In this document: one piece after another, positions 1 to 8,600 of the stretch
Layout: each line of letters begins with the position of its first letter
Position numbering within the stretch: position 1 is the first letter of the stretch
DNA from: Actinomycetota bacterium
GTDB lineage: Bacteria; Actinomycetota; Actinomycetes; Mycobacteriales; Mycobacteriaceae
Reading direction: 5' to 3'
NCBI GenBank assembly: GCA_018268465.1
Contig: JAFDWN010000048.1
Location: forward strand, 18,158-82,157
DNA length: 64,000 nucleotides
Notes under the pieces: generated by a model
What the model saw: only the letters and a program-made list of their open reading frames with translations
Databases searched by the model: none
What the model was told of the DNA's origin: nothing
Made by a program: the position numbers and the translations under genes

Positions 1-581
1 TCGTGTTCCACCTCCACGTCGCCGAGCAGGAACCGTTCGCCGACGAAGGTGCCTTCCAGTTTGCCGCCGACCAGGTGGCGTACCGTGCTGTGCGCCCCGT
101 CGGCACCCACGACCCAGGCCACATCGAATTCCTCGACGGTGCCGTCGGGGTGATGCAGGCTGGTGTGCACGGTGTCGCCGTCCTGGCTCAGCGCGGTGAG
201 TTCGACGCCGCGCTCGACGGTGAGGCCCAGCGACGCCAGATGTTCGCCCAGTACGCGTTCCGTCTCGGTCTGCGGGGTGTTCAGGCTGAACGGGTAGGCG
301 GCGTCGACGCTGTCGAGCGGTACCCGGACCAGCCGGTCGCGTCCCGAGTACAGCTGCATGCTGTTGGCTTTCACGCCGGTGGCGATCAACGCGTCGGCGA
401 CACCCATGCGCGCCAGCATGTCCAGGCTGCGGGCGTGCACGGCGATGGCGCGGGACTCGTCGGTGGGCAGGGCGAGCTTGTCGACGATGCGGACGGGAAC
501 ACCGCGGCGGGCCAGCTCGGCGGCGGCGACCAGTCCGACGGGTCCTGCTCCGACGACCAGGACGGCGGGGGTGGTGGTCAT
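1..581 (-). CDS. FAD-dependent aromatic monooxygenase, C-terminus cut by window edge
   Basis: The start ATG is at 581 and the frame stays open to base 1, so about 193 N-terminal residues are visible. They begin MTTTPAVLVVGAGPVGLVAA, a GxGxxG FAD-binding Rossmann motif, and continue with a DG(A)HS-type motif (GADGAHSTVRHLVGG) typical of the PheA/TfdB (PF01494) flavoprotein hydroxylases, which use NAD(P)H and O2 to hydroxylate aromatic or polyketide substrates. The substrate cannot be told. It is divergent from the TetR gene at 679, which is its likely local regulator. The family is normally 380-550 aa, so the rest lies left of the window. Confidence 0.85.
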   Translation of the reverse strand, partial: MTTTPAVLVVGAGPVGLVAAAELARRGVPVRIVDKLALPTDESRAIAVHARSLDMLARMGVADALIATGVKANSMQLYSGRDRLVRVPLDSVDAAYPFSLNTPQTETERVLGEHLASLGLTVERGVELTALSQDGDTVHTSLHHPDGTVEEFDVAWVVGADGAHSTVRHLVGGKLEGTFVGERFLLGDVEVEH

Positions 582-605
582 GTCTGCTCCTATTTTTCAC
601 GAGTC

Positions 606-637
606 GTTGAAACTTAGATTCACACTATGTTGAAACT
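606..637. promoter_or_regulatory. Direct repeat GTTGAAACT x2 in divergent promoter (possible TetR operator)
   Basis: GTTGAAACT occurs at 606-614 and again at 629-637, 23 bp apart, in the gap between the monooxygenase and the TetR gene. Two helical turns of spacing in a divergent promoter suggests a regulator site, but no palindrome is obvious and the assignment is inferred. Confidence 0.4.
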
Positions 638-678
638 GATCCGCGTGCAAGGGGCAATCTCACGCTACGATGAAATTC

Positions 679-1311
679 ATGAGGAAGAGGTCGGCCACCC
701 CGGGGCCGCGTGACGAACGGGGCGTTCTGCAGGCGCGGATATTGGCGTCGGCGCGCGCGGAGTTCGCCGCGCATGGTTGGGCCGGCACCACGATTCGGGC
801 GGTCGCGCGCGCCGCCGACGTCGACCCCGCGCTGGTGTACCACTATTTCGGTTCGAAGGAAGCGCTGCTCGATGCGGCGACGAATCCACCGCAGCGCTGG
901 TTGGAGGCCGTCGCCGCGACCTGGGTGACCCCCCAGGATCAGCTCGGTGCGGCGCTGCTTCGCCTGATGTTGGGTGCGTGGGTCGACGAGGAGATCGGCC
1001 CGGTGTTGCGTGCGGTGCTGCAGACCGCCGCGCATGAGGAGTCCACCCGGGAGAAGCTGCGTCGGGTGGTCGAGGCGAGCCTGATGGGGGTTTCGCAGAT
1101 CGGCCGCGACGAGCAGGACAAGTTGCGGCGCAGCGGGTTGATCTCGTCGCAGCTCATGGGGCTGGCCATGATGCGCTACGTCTGGCGGATCGAGCCCGTG
1201 GCCTCGATGACCGATGACGAACTCGTCGCCGCCATCGCACCCAACCTGCAGCGTTACGTCGACGACGAATTGTGGGCGCACGAACCGGAGAAGGCTGTTA
1301 GCGCCCCCTAG
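679..1311 (+). CDS. TetR/AcrR family transcriptional regulator
   Basis: The protein is about 210 aa with an N-terminal TetR helix-turn-helix (TTIRAVARAADVDPALVYHY, then FGSKEALLDAA) and a variable ligand-binding C-terminal half, so it is a one-component DNA-binding repressor. Two starts are possible, ATG 670 and ATG 679. I prefer 679 because a TACGAT -10 box (666-671) lies exactly 7 nt before it, the arrangement of leaderless mycobacterial genes, and there is no Shine-Dalgarno for 670. It is divergent from the flavoprotein monooxygenase and probably controls it. The ligand is unknown. Confidence 0.88.
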   Translation: MRKRSATPGPRDERGVLQARILASARAEFAAHGWAGTTIRAVARAADVDPALVYHYFGSKEALLDAATNPPQRWLEAVAATWVTPQDQLGAALLRLMLGAWVDEEIGPVLRAVLQTAAHEESTREKLRRVVEASLMGVSQIGRDEQDKLRRSGLISSQLMGLAMMRYVWRIEPVASMTDDELVAAIAPNLQRYVDDELWAHEPEKAVSAP

Positions 1312-1378
1312 CGGTATCGGAGCAGCCCCAAACGGCGGTACCGCGAAAATGGTTTCCCGCCGCCCCGCCCAGCCCCTA

Positions 1379-1402
1379 TACTGACTGATGTATCAGTCAG
1401 TA
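1379..1402. promoter_or_regulatory. TetR-type operator, perfect palindrome before MFS gene
   Basis: CTGACTGATGTATCAGTCAG (1381-1400) is a perfect palindrome extended by TA on both sides: 10-bp arms with a 4-nt spacer. It lies 39 nt before the MFS start at 1442. It closely matches the palindrome at 5599-5618 beside the TetR gene at 5661, so that TetR probably binds both. Confidence 0.8.
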
Positions 1403-1441
1403 GCAGGACGTGGCGCCCCCACGCCGGGCCGGGAGGAGTGG

Positions 1442-2710
1442 ATGGTGACCGACCCCCAGGCCCGCTTCGCCGACGCACCCGACGATCCCGACACCCCCGG
1501 CGGGTACCGGCCGCTGTTCCGCTTCCAGGGGGTACCGCAGGTGCTCGCGTCGTCGGTGCTGGCGCGGCTGTCCCTCGGAACGACGACCGTGCTGATCGTG
1601 CTGCTGTTTCACGGGACGACCGGCTCCTTCGCACTGGCCGGTCTGGCCGTCGCCGCGAACTCGATCGGATTCGCCGTCGTGTCCCCGCTGTTCGGCAAGC
1701 TCGCCGACCGTGGCTACACCGCCCACATCCTCGTCGTCGTCGGCATCCTGCAACCCATCTCGACGACGGCCTTCGTCATCTCGGTGTCGCTGGGCTGGTC
1801 GGGGCTGGTCAGCGTCGCCCTCGCGGCCCTCAGCGGCGTCACCTATCCGCCCGTCGGCGCCATCACCCGCGCGGGCTGGGAGCGGATGCTGCCCCGCCAC
1901 CTGCACAAGGTCGCATACGGCACGGACGCCCTGCTCACCGAGATGCTCTACATCCTGGGGCCGATGCTCGCGGCGCTGGCCCTGATCGTGTCCGGGCCTG
2001 CGCTCGGATTGATCGTCGGTGCCATCTGTGTGGCGGTGGGTTCGGTCCTGCTGGCACTGACACCCGACATCCGGCGATTGCGCCGCATCCCGTCGCGGGC
2101 ACCCACTCAGGCCGCCTCGATGTGGTCGGTCGGCTCGGCCGCGGTGATCGCGCTCAGCACCGGCATGGGCGTTGCCTTCGGCATGCTCGAGGTCGGCATC
2201 CCGGCCTTCGCCTCCGGTTTTCCCAACGGCGACGTGCTCGGCGCCGTATTGCTCGCCGTCTGGTCGATCGCCAGCGTCGTCGGCGGGGTGGTCTACCTGA
2301 AGCTGCCGATTCGCGCGTCGCTGCAAACCCAGCTTCTGGTACTCGTGGCCGGCAACGCGATCGGGTTCGCGCTGCTCGGTGTGGCCGCCACCCCGATCAT
2401 GCTCGGCCTGCTGTTGTTACTCGGTGGCCTGTTGATGGCGCCCGCCGCCACCGCCGAACTGTCCGTGCTGAGCCTCGTCGCCACGCCGGGACGGACGACC
2501 GAGACATTCACCTGGCTGGGCACCGGCGCCTACGTGGGCGGTGCCGCCGGTGCCGCCCTGGCCGGCGTACTCATCGAGCCCATCGGGGTCCGCATGACCC
2601 TGTCACTGTCCGCCGTCTTCGCCCTCACCGCGGTCGCCGCGGCCGCCGTCGCCACGGCGGCGCGCACACCGGCGACCGTCGTCAACACAGAGAAAGGCTG
2701 TCGCACATGA
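1442..2710 (+). CDS. MFS transporter (drug/metabolite efflux type)
   Basis: A 422-aa integral membrane protein with about 12 hydrophobic segments and an MFS loop 2-3 motif variant (FGKLADRGY), so it is a proton-coupled transporter of unknown substrate. The start at ATG 1442 follows a strong GGGAGGAG ribosome site at 1431. An upstream in-frame ATG at 1388 lies inside the TetR operator and is not credible. Its stop overlaps the next start (ATGA at 2707-2710), so it forms an operon with the FAD oxidoreductase. It is probably derepressed by the ligand of the TetR at 5661. Confidence 0.85.
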   Translation: MVTDPQARFADAPDDPDTPGGYRPLFRFQGVPQVLASSVLARLSLGTTTVLIVLLFHGTTGSFALAGLAVAANSIGFAVVSPLFGKLADRGYTAHILVVVGILQPISTTAFVISVSLGWSGLVSVALAALSGVTYPPVGAITRAGWERMLPRHLHKVAYGTDALLTEMLYILGPMLAALALIVSGPALGLIVGAICVAVGSVLLALTPDIRRLRRIPSRAPTQAASMWSVGSAAVIALSTGMGVAFGMLEVGIPAFASGFPNGDVLGAVLLAVWSIASVVGGVVYLKLPIRASLQTQLLVLVAGNAIGFALLGVAATPIMLGLLLLLGGLLMAPAATAELSVLSLVATPGRTTETFTWLGTGAYVGGAAGAALAGVLIEPIGVRMTLSLSAVFALTAVAAAAVATAARTPATVVNTEKGCRT

Positions 2711-4284
2711 CCGCACATCCTCCCGCCCGCGCCGACGTCGTGATCGTCGGAGGCGGTCACAACGGCCTCACCGCGGCGGCCTACCTGGCGAAGTCGGGCC
2801 GTTCCGTGGTGGTGTTGGAGCGTCTCGACGAACCGGGCGGTGCCGCCATCAGCGCGGTCGCGTTCCCCGGTTTCCCCGCCCGGTTGTCGCGTTACTCGTA
2901 TCTGGTCAGCCTGCTGCCGCGCAAGATCATCGACGACCTCGGCCTGGACATCCGGTTGGCGCGCCGCCGGTATTCGTCCTACACACCGGTCCCGGGTGAG
3001 GACGTCGGACTGCTCGTCGACCGCCAGGACGGCGACGCCACCCGGGCGTCGTTCGGCCGGGTGGGCGCGGCCGCCGACGCCGACCCGTTCGCCGCGTTCT
3101 ACGACGACACCACCAGGGTGGCCGAGGCGCTATGGCCGACGGTCACCGAGCCGCTGCTCACACGCAGTGCGGCGCGGGCCCGGCTGGGCGACGACCCGCT
3201 GTGGAACGCCGTATTCGAACGACCGGTCGGCGAGATGATCGAGGGGCGCCTGCGCGACGACCTGGTCCGCGGCGTCGCCGCGACCGACGCGCTGATCGGC
3301 ACATTCGCCAGCGTGCACGACGCCGGCCTCGCGCAGAACCGGTGCTTCCTCTATCACGTCATCGGCGGCGGCACCGGCGACTGGGACGTTCCGATCGGCG
3401 GCATGGGACAGGTCACCGGCCGGCTCGCCGACGCCGCACGCGCGGCCGGCGCGCACATCGTGACCGGCGCCGACGTCCTGTCTGTCGACCCCGACGGGGC
3501 CGTGTCCTACGTGCTGGGTGGCGAAGAACGTTCGATCGTCGGGACGCACCTGCTCGCCAACGTCGCACCGGCGGTACTCGCCGGACTGCTCGGCGATGCG
3601 GGCGGCGGGGGACCGAAACCCGAAGGCGCCCAGGTCAAAGTCAACCTCCTGCTTCGACGTCTCCCGCAGCTGCGGGACGGAGCGGTGACGCCGCGAGCCG
3701 CATTCGGCGGCACCTTCCACATCAACGAGTCCTACGGCCAGCTGGAGAAGGCCTATTCGACGGCGGCGCACGGAGACGTCCCCGACGTCCTGCCGTGCGA
3801 GATCTACTGCCACTCGCTGACCGACCCGTCGATCCTGGGTCCGGAACTCGCTGCGGCCGGTGCGCAGACGTTGACCGTCTTCGGCCTCCACGCGCCGCAT
3901 CGGCTGCTGACCCCGGAGAACAACGACGAGATGCGTGCCCGGCTGCAGCAGGCCGCACTCGCGTCGATCAATTCGGTGCTCGCCGAACCGATCGAAGACG
4001 TCCTCATGACCGACGAGCAGGGTCGGCCCTGCATCGAGACCAAGACGACCCTCGACATCGAACACGCCCTGAACATGCCCGGCGGCAACATCTTCCACGG
4101 GCCGCTGTCGTGGCCGTTCGTGGAGGACGACACACCGCTGGCCACGCCGGCGCAGCGCTGGGGTGTCGGGACCGACCACGAGCGGATCCTGCTGTGCGGT
4201 TCGGGCGCGGTCCGCGGTGGAGCGGTGAGCGGTCTGGGCGGACACAACGCCGCGATGGCCGTCCTGGAGTCCCCGGCCGGCTGA
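2707..4284 (+). CDS. Phytoene-desaturase-like NAD(P)/FAD-dependent oxidoreductase
   Basis: A 525-aa flavoprotein. Residues 9-30 hold the dinucleotide fold DVVIVGGGHNGLTAAAYLA, followed by VVVLERLDEPGG. The C-terminal block LLCGSGAVRGGAVSGLGGHN is typical of the phytoene dehydrogenase / PYROXD2 group of amine-oxidase-like enzymes. The substrate is unknown; a carotenoid role is not supported because no other carotenoid gene is near. It is translationally coupled to the MFS gene (4-nt overlap) and convergent with the amidohydrolase. Confidence 0.85.
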   Translation: MTAHPPARADVVIVGGGHNGLTAAAYLAKSGRSVVVLERLDEPGGAAISAVAFPGFPARLSRYSYLVSLLPRKIIDDLGLDIRLARRRYSSYTPVPGEDVGLLVDRQDGDATRASFGRVGAAADADPFAAFYDDTTRVAEALWPTVTEPLLTRSAARARLGDDPLWNAVFERPVGEMIEGRLRDDLVRGVAATDALIGTFASVHDAGLAQNRCFLYHVIGGGTGDWDVPIGGMGQVTGRLADAARAAGAHIVTGADVLSVDPDGAVSYVLGGEERSIVGTHLLANVAPAVLAGLLGDAGGGGPKPEGAQVKVNLLLRRLPQLRDGAVTPRAAFGGTFHINESYGQLEKAYSTAAHGDVPDVLPCEIYCHSLTDPSILGPELAAAGAQTLTVFGLHAPHRLLTPENNDEMRARLQQAALASINSVLAEPIEDVLMTDEQGRPCIETKTTLDIEHALNMPGGNIFHGPLSWPFVEDDTPLATPAQRWGVGTDHERILLCGSGAVRGGAVSGLGGHNAAMAVLESPAG

Positions 4285-4295
4285 CGGCCCGGCGA

Positions 4296-4324
4296 AACCG
4301 GCGGTGCGCTACGGGCCGCCGGTT
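4296..4324. terminator. Hairpin between convergent genes
   Basis: AACCGGCGG (4296-4304) pairs with CCGCCGGTT (4316-4324), a 9-bp stem with an 11-nt loop in the convergent gap between the FAD oxidoreductase and the amidohydrolase. No U-tract is present. Confidence 0.4.
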
Positions 4325-5583
4325 CCCGTGCCGGTGTCGCCGCGAATCACTTCGCCGCCCTTCATGACCCAGCGCACCTCCTCGAGCAGGGTGATCTCGC
4401 CGAGCGGATCACCCTGCACGGCAACGAGATCGGCGAACGCGCCGGGCGCCACCACGCCGACCTTTCCGGTCCACCCCATCAGCGCCGCCGCATCCAGCGT
4501 CGCCGCGCGCAGGGCCTCCAGCGGGGTCTGACCCCATTTCACGTGGTAGGCCAGCTGGCGCGCGTTGAAGCCGTGCGGGTAGATGCCGACGTCGGTGCCG
4601 TACGCGATCGGCACGCCCGCCGCCACGCATTTGGCGAAGGCGTGGCGCTGTGTCAACGTGGTTTCGTCGTTCTTGCGCAAGATGTCCGGGTCCCAGCCGT
4701 TGGCCCCGCCGAACTCGGCGATGTAATCCCCGCAGTAGATGTCGGCGACCAGATAGGTGCCGCGCTCGGCCATCAGCGCGATGCCCTCGTCGTCGAGGAG
4801 TGAGCCGTGCTCGATCGAGCGCACCCCCGCCCGGATGGCGCGTTTGGCGCCCTCCGCGCCGTGCGCGTGTGCGGCGACGGGCACGCCGTAGTGGCCGGCC
4901 TCTTCGACCGCCGCCCGCATCTGCTCCTCGGTGAGCTCCGGTGCGCCCGGCACACCGCCCGCGGACATCACCGCGCCGGTGGCGATGAGTTTGATGAGAT
5001 CCACACCGCGCTGAATGAGGTTCCGCACCACGTTGCGCACGTCGTCCACATTGCGTACCACGCCGAAGCGCATTTCCCGCGGCACAGCCGCATCGAAATC
5101 AGGGGCCAGACAAGCGACCTCACCGCCGCCCCCGGGGGAGGTGACATAGGCCCCCGCGACCTGCATCCGCGGTCCGATCAGCCAGCCTGCGTCGATCCCG
5201 TCGCGCAGGGCGACGTCGACGAACGCGCGGTAGGTTCCGACATCGCGAACGGTGGTGAACCCGGCCATCACGGTGTCGCGGGCGTTGCGCACGCCGAGAA
5301 TCGCCTCGTGCGCCGACGTATTCGAGAACAGGGCCGCATATCCGTGGCCGCCGTCGATGTCGCCGACCAGGTGGGTGTGGCAGTCGATGAGGCCCGGCAG
5401 CACGGTGTGCTGCGGAAGTTCGATCACTCGGCCGACACCGTCGACGGCGCGCGCCTCGTGTGCGGCCATGACGGCCGAGACGCGGTCGCCCTCCACGAGG
5501 ACCGCCCGCTCCGCGAGGAGTGCGCCGGACTCGACGTCCAGCAGAAAGCGCGGGAGCACCACGGTACGGGCGGCGGCGACCAT
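4309..5583 (-). CDS. Metal-dependent amidohydrolase (imidazolonepropionase/prolidase-like)
   Basis: A 424-aa amidohydrolase-superfamily enzyme. His69 and His71 lie in LPGLIDCHTHLVGD, a candidate carboxylated lysine lies in DLIKLIATGAVMS, and the later ligands appear in VAAHAHGAEG, SIEHGSLLDDEG and AYGTDVGIYPHG, with the usual C-terminal beta-strand block (GAFADLVAVQGDPL). These residues match the Zn-dependent subgroup that hydrolyses dipeptides, lactones or cyclic amides; the substrate is unknown. It is divergent from the TetR at 5661 with a shared operator between them, and convergent with the oxidoreductase operon. Confidence 0.85.
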   Translation of the reverse strand: MVAAARTVVLPRFLLDVESGALLAERAVLVEGDRVSAVMAAHEARAVDGVGRVIELPQHTVLPGLIDCHTHLVGDIDGGHGYAALFSNTSAHEAILGVRNARDTVMAGFTTVRDVGTYRAFVDVALRDGIDAGWLIGPRMQVAGAYVTSPGGGGEVACLAPDFDAAVPREMRFGVVRNVDDVRNVVRNLIQRGVDLIKLIATGAVMSAGGVPGAPELTEEQMRAAVEEAGHYGVPVAAHAHGAEGAKRAIRAGVRSIEHGSLLDDEGIALMAERGTYLVADIYCGDYIAEFGGANGWDPDILRKNDETTLTQRHAFAKCVAAGVPIAYGTDVGIYPHGFNARQLAYHVKWGQTPLEALRAATLDAAALMGWTGKVGVVAPGAFADLVAVQGDPLGEITLLEEVRWVMKGGEVIRGDTGTGTGGP

Positions 5584-5598
5584 GCGCCGATCCTACTC

Positions 5599-5618
5599 CT
5601 GATTGATGCGTCAATCAG
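5599..5618. promoter_or_regulatory. TetR-type operator, palindrome
   Basis: CTGATTGATGCGTCAATCAG is a perfect 8-bp-arm palindrome with a 4-nt spacer, 15 nt upstream of the amidohydrolase start and 42 nt upstream of the TetR start. It differs from the 1381-1400 operator mainly in the spacer and in one symmetric pair of arm positions. Confidence 0.8.
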
Positions 5619-5660
5619 TTAACTGCGGGAGTCGCCGGCAGCTCCGGTAGGGTTGCCCCC

Positions 5661-6329
5661 GTGCGGTCCCAGCGTGCGCAGATCAGACGAGTCGAAATAC
5701 TCGCCGCGGCCCTGGCCGAGGTCTCCGCCAGGGGAATCTCCGCGCTGCGCGTAGCTGATGTGGCCGCCGTGCTCGGGATCAGCAGCGGACTGGTGTTCTA
5801 CCACTTCGACAGCAAAGAGAAACTGATCGCCGAGACGTTTCGGTTCGCGGCAGATCACGACCTGCAGGAACTCGATGAGATCCTGCGCCGGCCCGAGCCG
5901 GTAGCAGCGCGACTCGGTTTGGCGGCAACACAATACGGCCCGTCGGGCGATGCGCACGGCTGGCGCATCTGGATCGAAGGCTGGTCGGAAGCCGAGCGCA
6001 ACGACCACCTCCGCGAGACCATCGAACGGCTCAACGACGCCTGGCTCGACGGCCTCATCGGCCTGATTCACGAGGGCGTCGGCACGGGTGAGTTCACCGT
6101 GGACGACCCCGACGTCGCGGCAACCCACATCCTGGCCCTGCTCGACGGCACCGGCGTGCGTGCGGCGCTGTGGCCGGCCAACCCGCGCACCGCGGCGTTG
6201 CGCGGTCACAACGTCGCGACCATCCAGCGCGCACTCGGCATGACCGACGAGGCGGCACGCCAATTCGCCGGACACTTCGACGGCGGCGCCTACGCGGGGG
6301 ACGCCGCGCCACGGCGCGCATGGTCGTAG
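5661..6329 (+). CDS. TetR family regulator of the 1.4-5.6 kb module
   Basis: A 222-aa protein with an N-terminal TetR HTH (ISALRVADVAAVLGISSGLV, then FYHFDSKEKLIAETF) and a BetI-like C-terminal domain. It starts at GTG 5661, 7 nt after a TAGGGT -10 box (5648-5653), so it is probably leaderless. It is divergent from the amidohydrolase across the palindrome at 5599-5618. The same palindrome precedes the MFS gene, so this protein is inferred to repress both arms and itself. Confidence 0.88.
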   Translation: MRSQRAQIRRVEILAAALAEVSARGISALRVADVAAVLGISSGLVFYHFDSKEKLIAETFRFAADHDLQELDEILRRPEPVAARLGLAATQYGPSGDAHGWRIWIEGWSEAERNDHLRETIERLNDAWLDGLIGLIHEGVGTGEFTVDDPDVAATHILALLDGTGVRAALWPANPRTAALRGHNVATIQRALGMTDEAARQFAGHFDGGAYAGDAAPRRAWS

Positions 6330-6345
6330 TCGCCGCGGCGGCGTC

Positions 6346-7116
6346 TCAGCGACCCCCGATGAACGCCCATGTGCCGGCGGCGACCGACACCGCGATCGCG
6401 CACGCCGCGATGCCCACCCCGGCCGCGACGAGCGCGACCTCCCTGGCTCCGAACGGCGATGGTCGCGCCCACGTCCGGGTCGGGTAGGCGCCGAATCCGC
6501 GGGCCTCCATCGCCGTGGCCAACTTGGATCCCCGGCGCAATGCGAAGACCAACAGCGCGAACGCCTGCCCGAGATTGCGGCGCAGCCGGGCGTGGTCGGC
6601 CACCCCGCGTGCCCGACGGGCGTAGCCCAGATACTGCCAATCCTCACGCAGCAGGCCGACGAGGCGCATACCGGCCAGTGCTCCGACGACGAAACGTGCG
6701 GGCAGCCGCAGAATCTGACCGAGCCCGTCGGCGAGCTCTATCGGCTGCACATCGAGGAACAAGAACACCGACGGCAGCGCAATCGCCATGATGCGCAGAA
6801 ACATTGCCAGCGCCAGCTCGATGGAGCCGTCGCTGACGTTGATCAGGAGGAAGTGCCAGTGCACCGTGCCGCTGGGTTCGCCGTAGAGGAGATTGGTCAA
6901 CGCGGTCAACGCGGCCGCGACGGCGATGACCGCACCGCGCAGCAGGAACGGCCGCCAGCGGACACCGAGCGCGAGGAGCAGCGGCACCTCCAGGACCAGT
7001 GCCGTCAGCGCGGAAACCCAATCCACACTGAGCACCAGCGCCCCCGCGATGACGGCGGCGGCAGCCAATTTCGCGACCGGATTGATGGGGGGCGCCACCG
7101 CGTCGACCGTCGTCAT
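6346..7116 (-). CDS. ecfT: ECF transporter transmembrane component EcfT
   Basis: A 256-aa membrane protein with several hydrophobic helices and the two cytoplasmic coupling motifs of EcfT: ARRARG and AMEARGFGAYPTRTW. It couples the ATPase to the substrate-binding S component in energy-coupling-factor vitamin importers. It is the last gene of the operon S component - EcfA - EcfT and overlaps the EcfA stop by 4 nt (7113-7116). The upstream TPP riboswitch indicates a thiamine-related substrate. Confidence 0.9.
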   Translation of the reverse strand: MTTVDAVAPPINPVAKLAAAAVIAGALVLSVDWVSALTALVLEVPLLLALGVRWRPFLLRGAVIAVAAALTALTNLLYGEPSGTVHWHFLLINVSDGSIELALAMFLRIMAIALPSVFLFLDVQPIELADGLGQILRLPARFVVGALAGMRLVGLLREDWQYLGYARRARGVADHARLRRNLGQAFALLVFALRRGSKLATAMEARGFGAYPTRTWARPSPFGAREVALVAAGVGIAACAIAVSVAAGTWAFIGGR

Positions 7117-8600
7117 GCGCGGACCGGACGGTCGGGGAGGCGCAGTTCCACCCGATGGTCGGCGAGGAGGTCGACGAAGTCGGCATCGTGGGTGATCGCC
7201 ACGACGGCGGTCCCGTCGTCGGCGATGTCGGCCAGCAGGCGGATGAGTTCCTCCCAGGTGCGCCGGTCCTGCCCGAAGGTCGGCTCGTCGAGGATGATGA
7301 CCCCGGGCCGGGCCATCAACACGGTCGCGACCGAAAGCCGGCGTTTCTCACCGCCGGAAAGGGTGTAGGGATTGCGGTCGGCGAGATGGCTCAGGCGCAG
7401 CCGGTCGAGCAGCGCCTCACCCAGCGCCCTGATCTCTGCCGGGTCACGTTTGAGCGCTTTCGGCCCCAGCGAGATCTCGTCCCGCACCGTGCCGGTGAGG
7501 AATTGGTGTTCGGGGTCTTGGAACACGCTGGCGATCCGGGTCAGCAGGTCCTTGGACCGCCAGCGAATCGGTTCACGATTCTTCGGCGACGGTGCGAAAT
7601 CCGGGTGGGCCTCGACGGTGCCGTCTCGGGGCGGCAGGAGCCCGCCGAGTGTCAGCGCCAGCGTGGATTTGCCGGCTCCGTTGGGTCCTGTCACGGCGGT
7701 GACGCGGCCGCCGGGGATCTCGATGTCCAGTCCGCCGAGCACCGGCGGGCCCGACCGGTAACCCAGCGCCAGGCCGGTCGCCGCAAGCAGCGGTTCGCCG
7801 ACCGGGGGCCGGTGGCGCACGAGATGGGGGACGGGTCCGTCGGGGACCCAGATACCGGACCGCGCGAGGTGGTCGCGCTCACGCCGGATCGTCTCGTCGG
7901 GAGCTCCGTCGGCGACGATGTCGCCCCGCTCACCCAGGACGATGACGCGATCGACGACCGGCAGCCAGACCTCGGTGCGGTGTTCGACGACGACGACGGT
8001 GGCGTTGTTCACCTCGGCGGCGGCGATCACCGCATCGCGAACCTCCAGGACTCCGGCGGGATCGAGATTCGCCGTGGGTTCGTCGAGGAGGATGAGACCG
8101 GGAGCCATCGCCAGCACACCGGCCAGGGCAAGGCGCTGCTTCTGCCCGCCGGAGAGTTGCGCGGTGTCGTGCCGCATGGGCAGTTCGAGGCCCACCGCGC
8201 GCAGTGCCGCATGGACCCGCGGCCACATCCTGTCGCGCGGGACGCCGAAATTCTCCATCCCGAACGCCACGTCGTCACCGACGCGGGAGAGGATCACCTG
8301 CGAATCCGGGTCCTGAAGCACCATTCCGATGCGTGCGCGCTGCTGGGCCGGCCGGGCGCCGTCGACGAGAACCCGTCCCGACTCCTGCCCGTCTTCGGAT
8401 CCGCCGAGCAGTCCGGCGAGGCCGTGCAGCAGCGTGGACTTCCCCGATCCCGACGGCCCGAGCAGCAGCACCCGCTGCCCGGCTTCGATGCTCAGCTCCA
8501 GATTGCTGACGGCCCAACGGCTTTGCCCGGCGTGCCGCCAGCCCCAGCCCAGCGCGGACACCTCGGCGCCGCCGAGGTGAACAGCCGAACCGACCGTCAT
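7113..8600 (-). CDS. ecfA: ECF transporter ATP-binding protein with two fused ATPase domains
   Basis: A 495-aa protein carrying two complete ABC ATPases. Domain 1 has Walker A GPSGSGKST, signature LSGGQKQRLALAG and Walker B LILLDEPTANLD; domain 2 has GPNGAGKST, LSGGEKRRLSVATVL and VIILDEPTFGQD. In many ECF systems these are two separate proteins (EcfA1/EcfA2). The start ATG 8600 overlaps the S-component stop (ATGA); a longer reading of this frame to 9173 runs through the S-component gene and is not real. It powers uptake of a thiamine-type substrate. Confidence 0.93.
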   Translation of the reverse strand: MTVGSAVHLGGAEVSALGWGWRHAGQSRWAVSNLELSIEAGQRVLLLGPSGSGKSTLLHGLAGLLGGSEDGQESGRVLVDGARPAQQRARIGMVLQDPDSQVILSRVGDDVAFGMENFGVPRDRMWPRVHAALRAVGLELPMRHDTAQLSGGQKQRLALAGVLAMAPGLILLDEPTANLDPAGVLEVRDAVIAAAEVNNATVVVVEHRTEVWLPVVDRVIVLGERGDIVADGAPDETIRRERDHLARSGIWVPDGPVPHLVRHRPPVGEPLLAATGLALGYRSGPPVLGGLDIEIPGGRVTAVTGPNGAGKSTLALTLGGLLPPRDGTVEAHPDFAPSPKNREPIRWRSKDLLTRIASVFQDPEHQFLTGTVRDEISLGPKALKRDPAEIRALGEALLDRLRLSHLADRNPYTLSGGEKRRLSVATVLMARPGVIILDEPTFGQDRRTWEELIRLLADIADDGTAVVAITHDADFVDLLADHRVELRLPDRPVRA

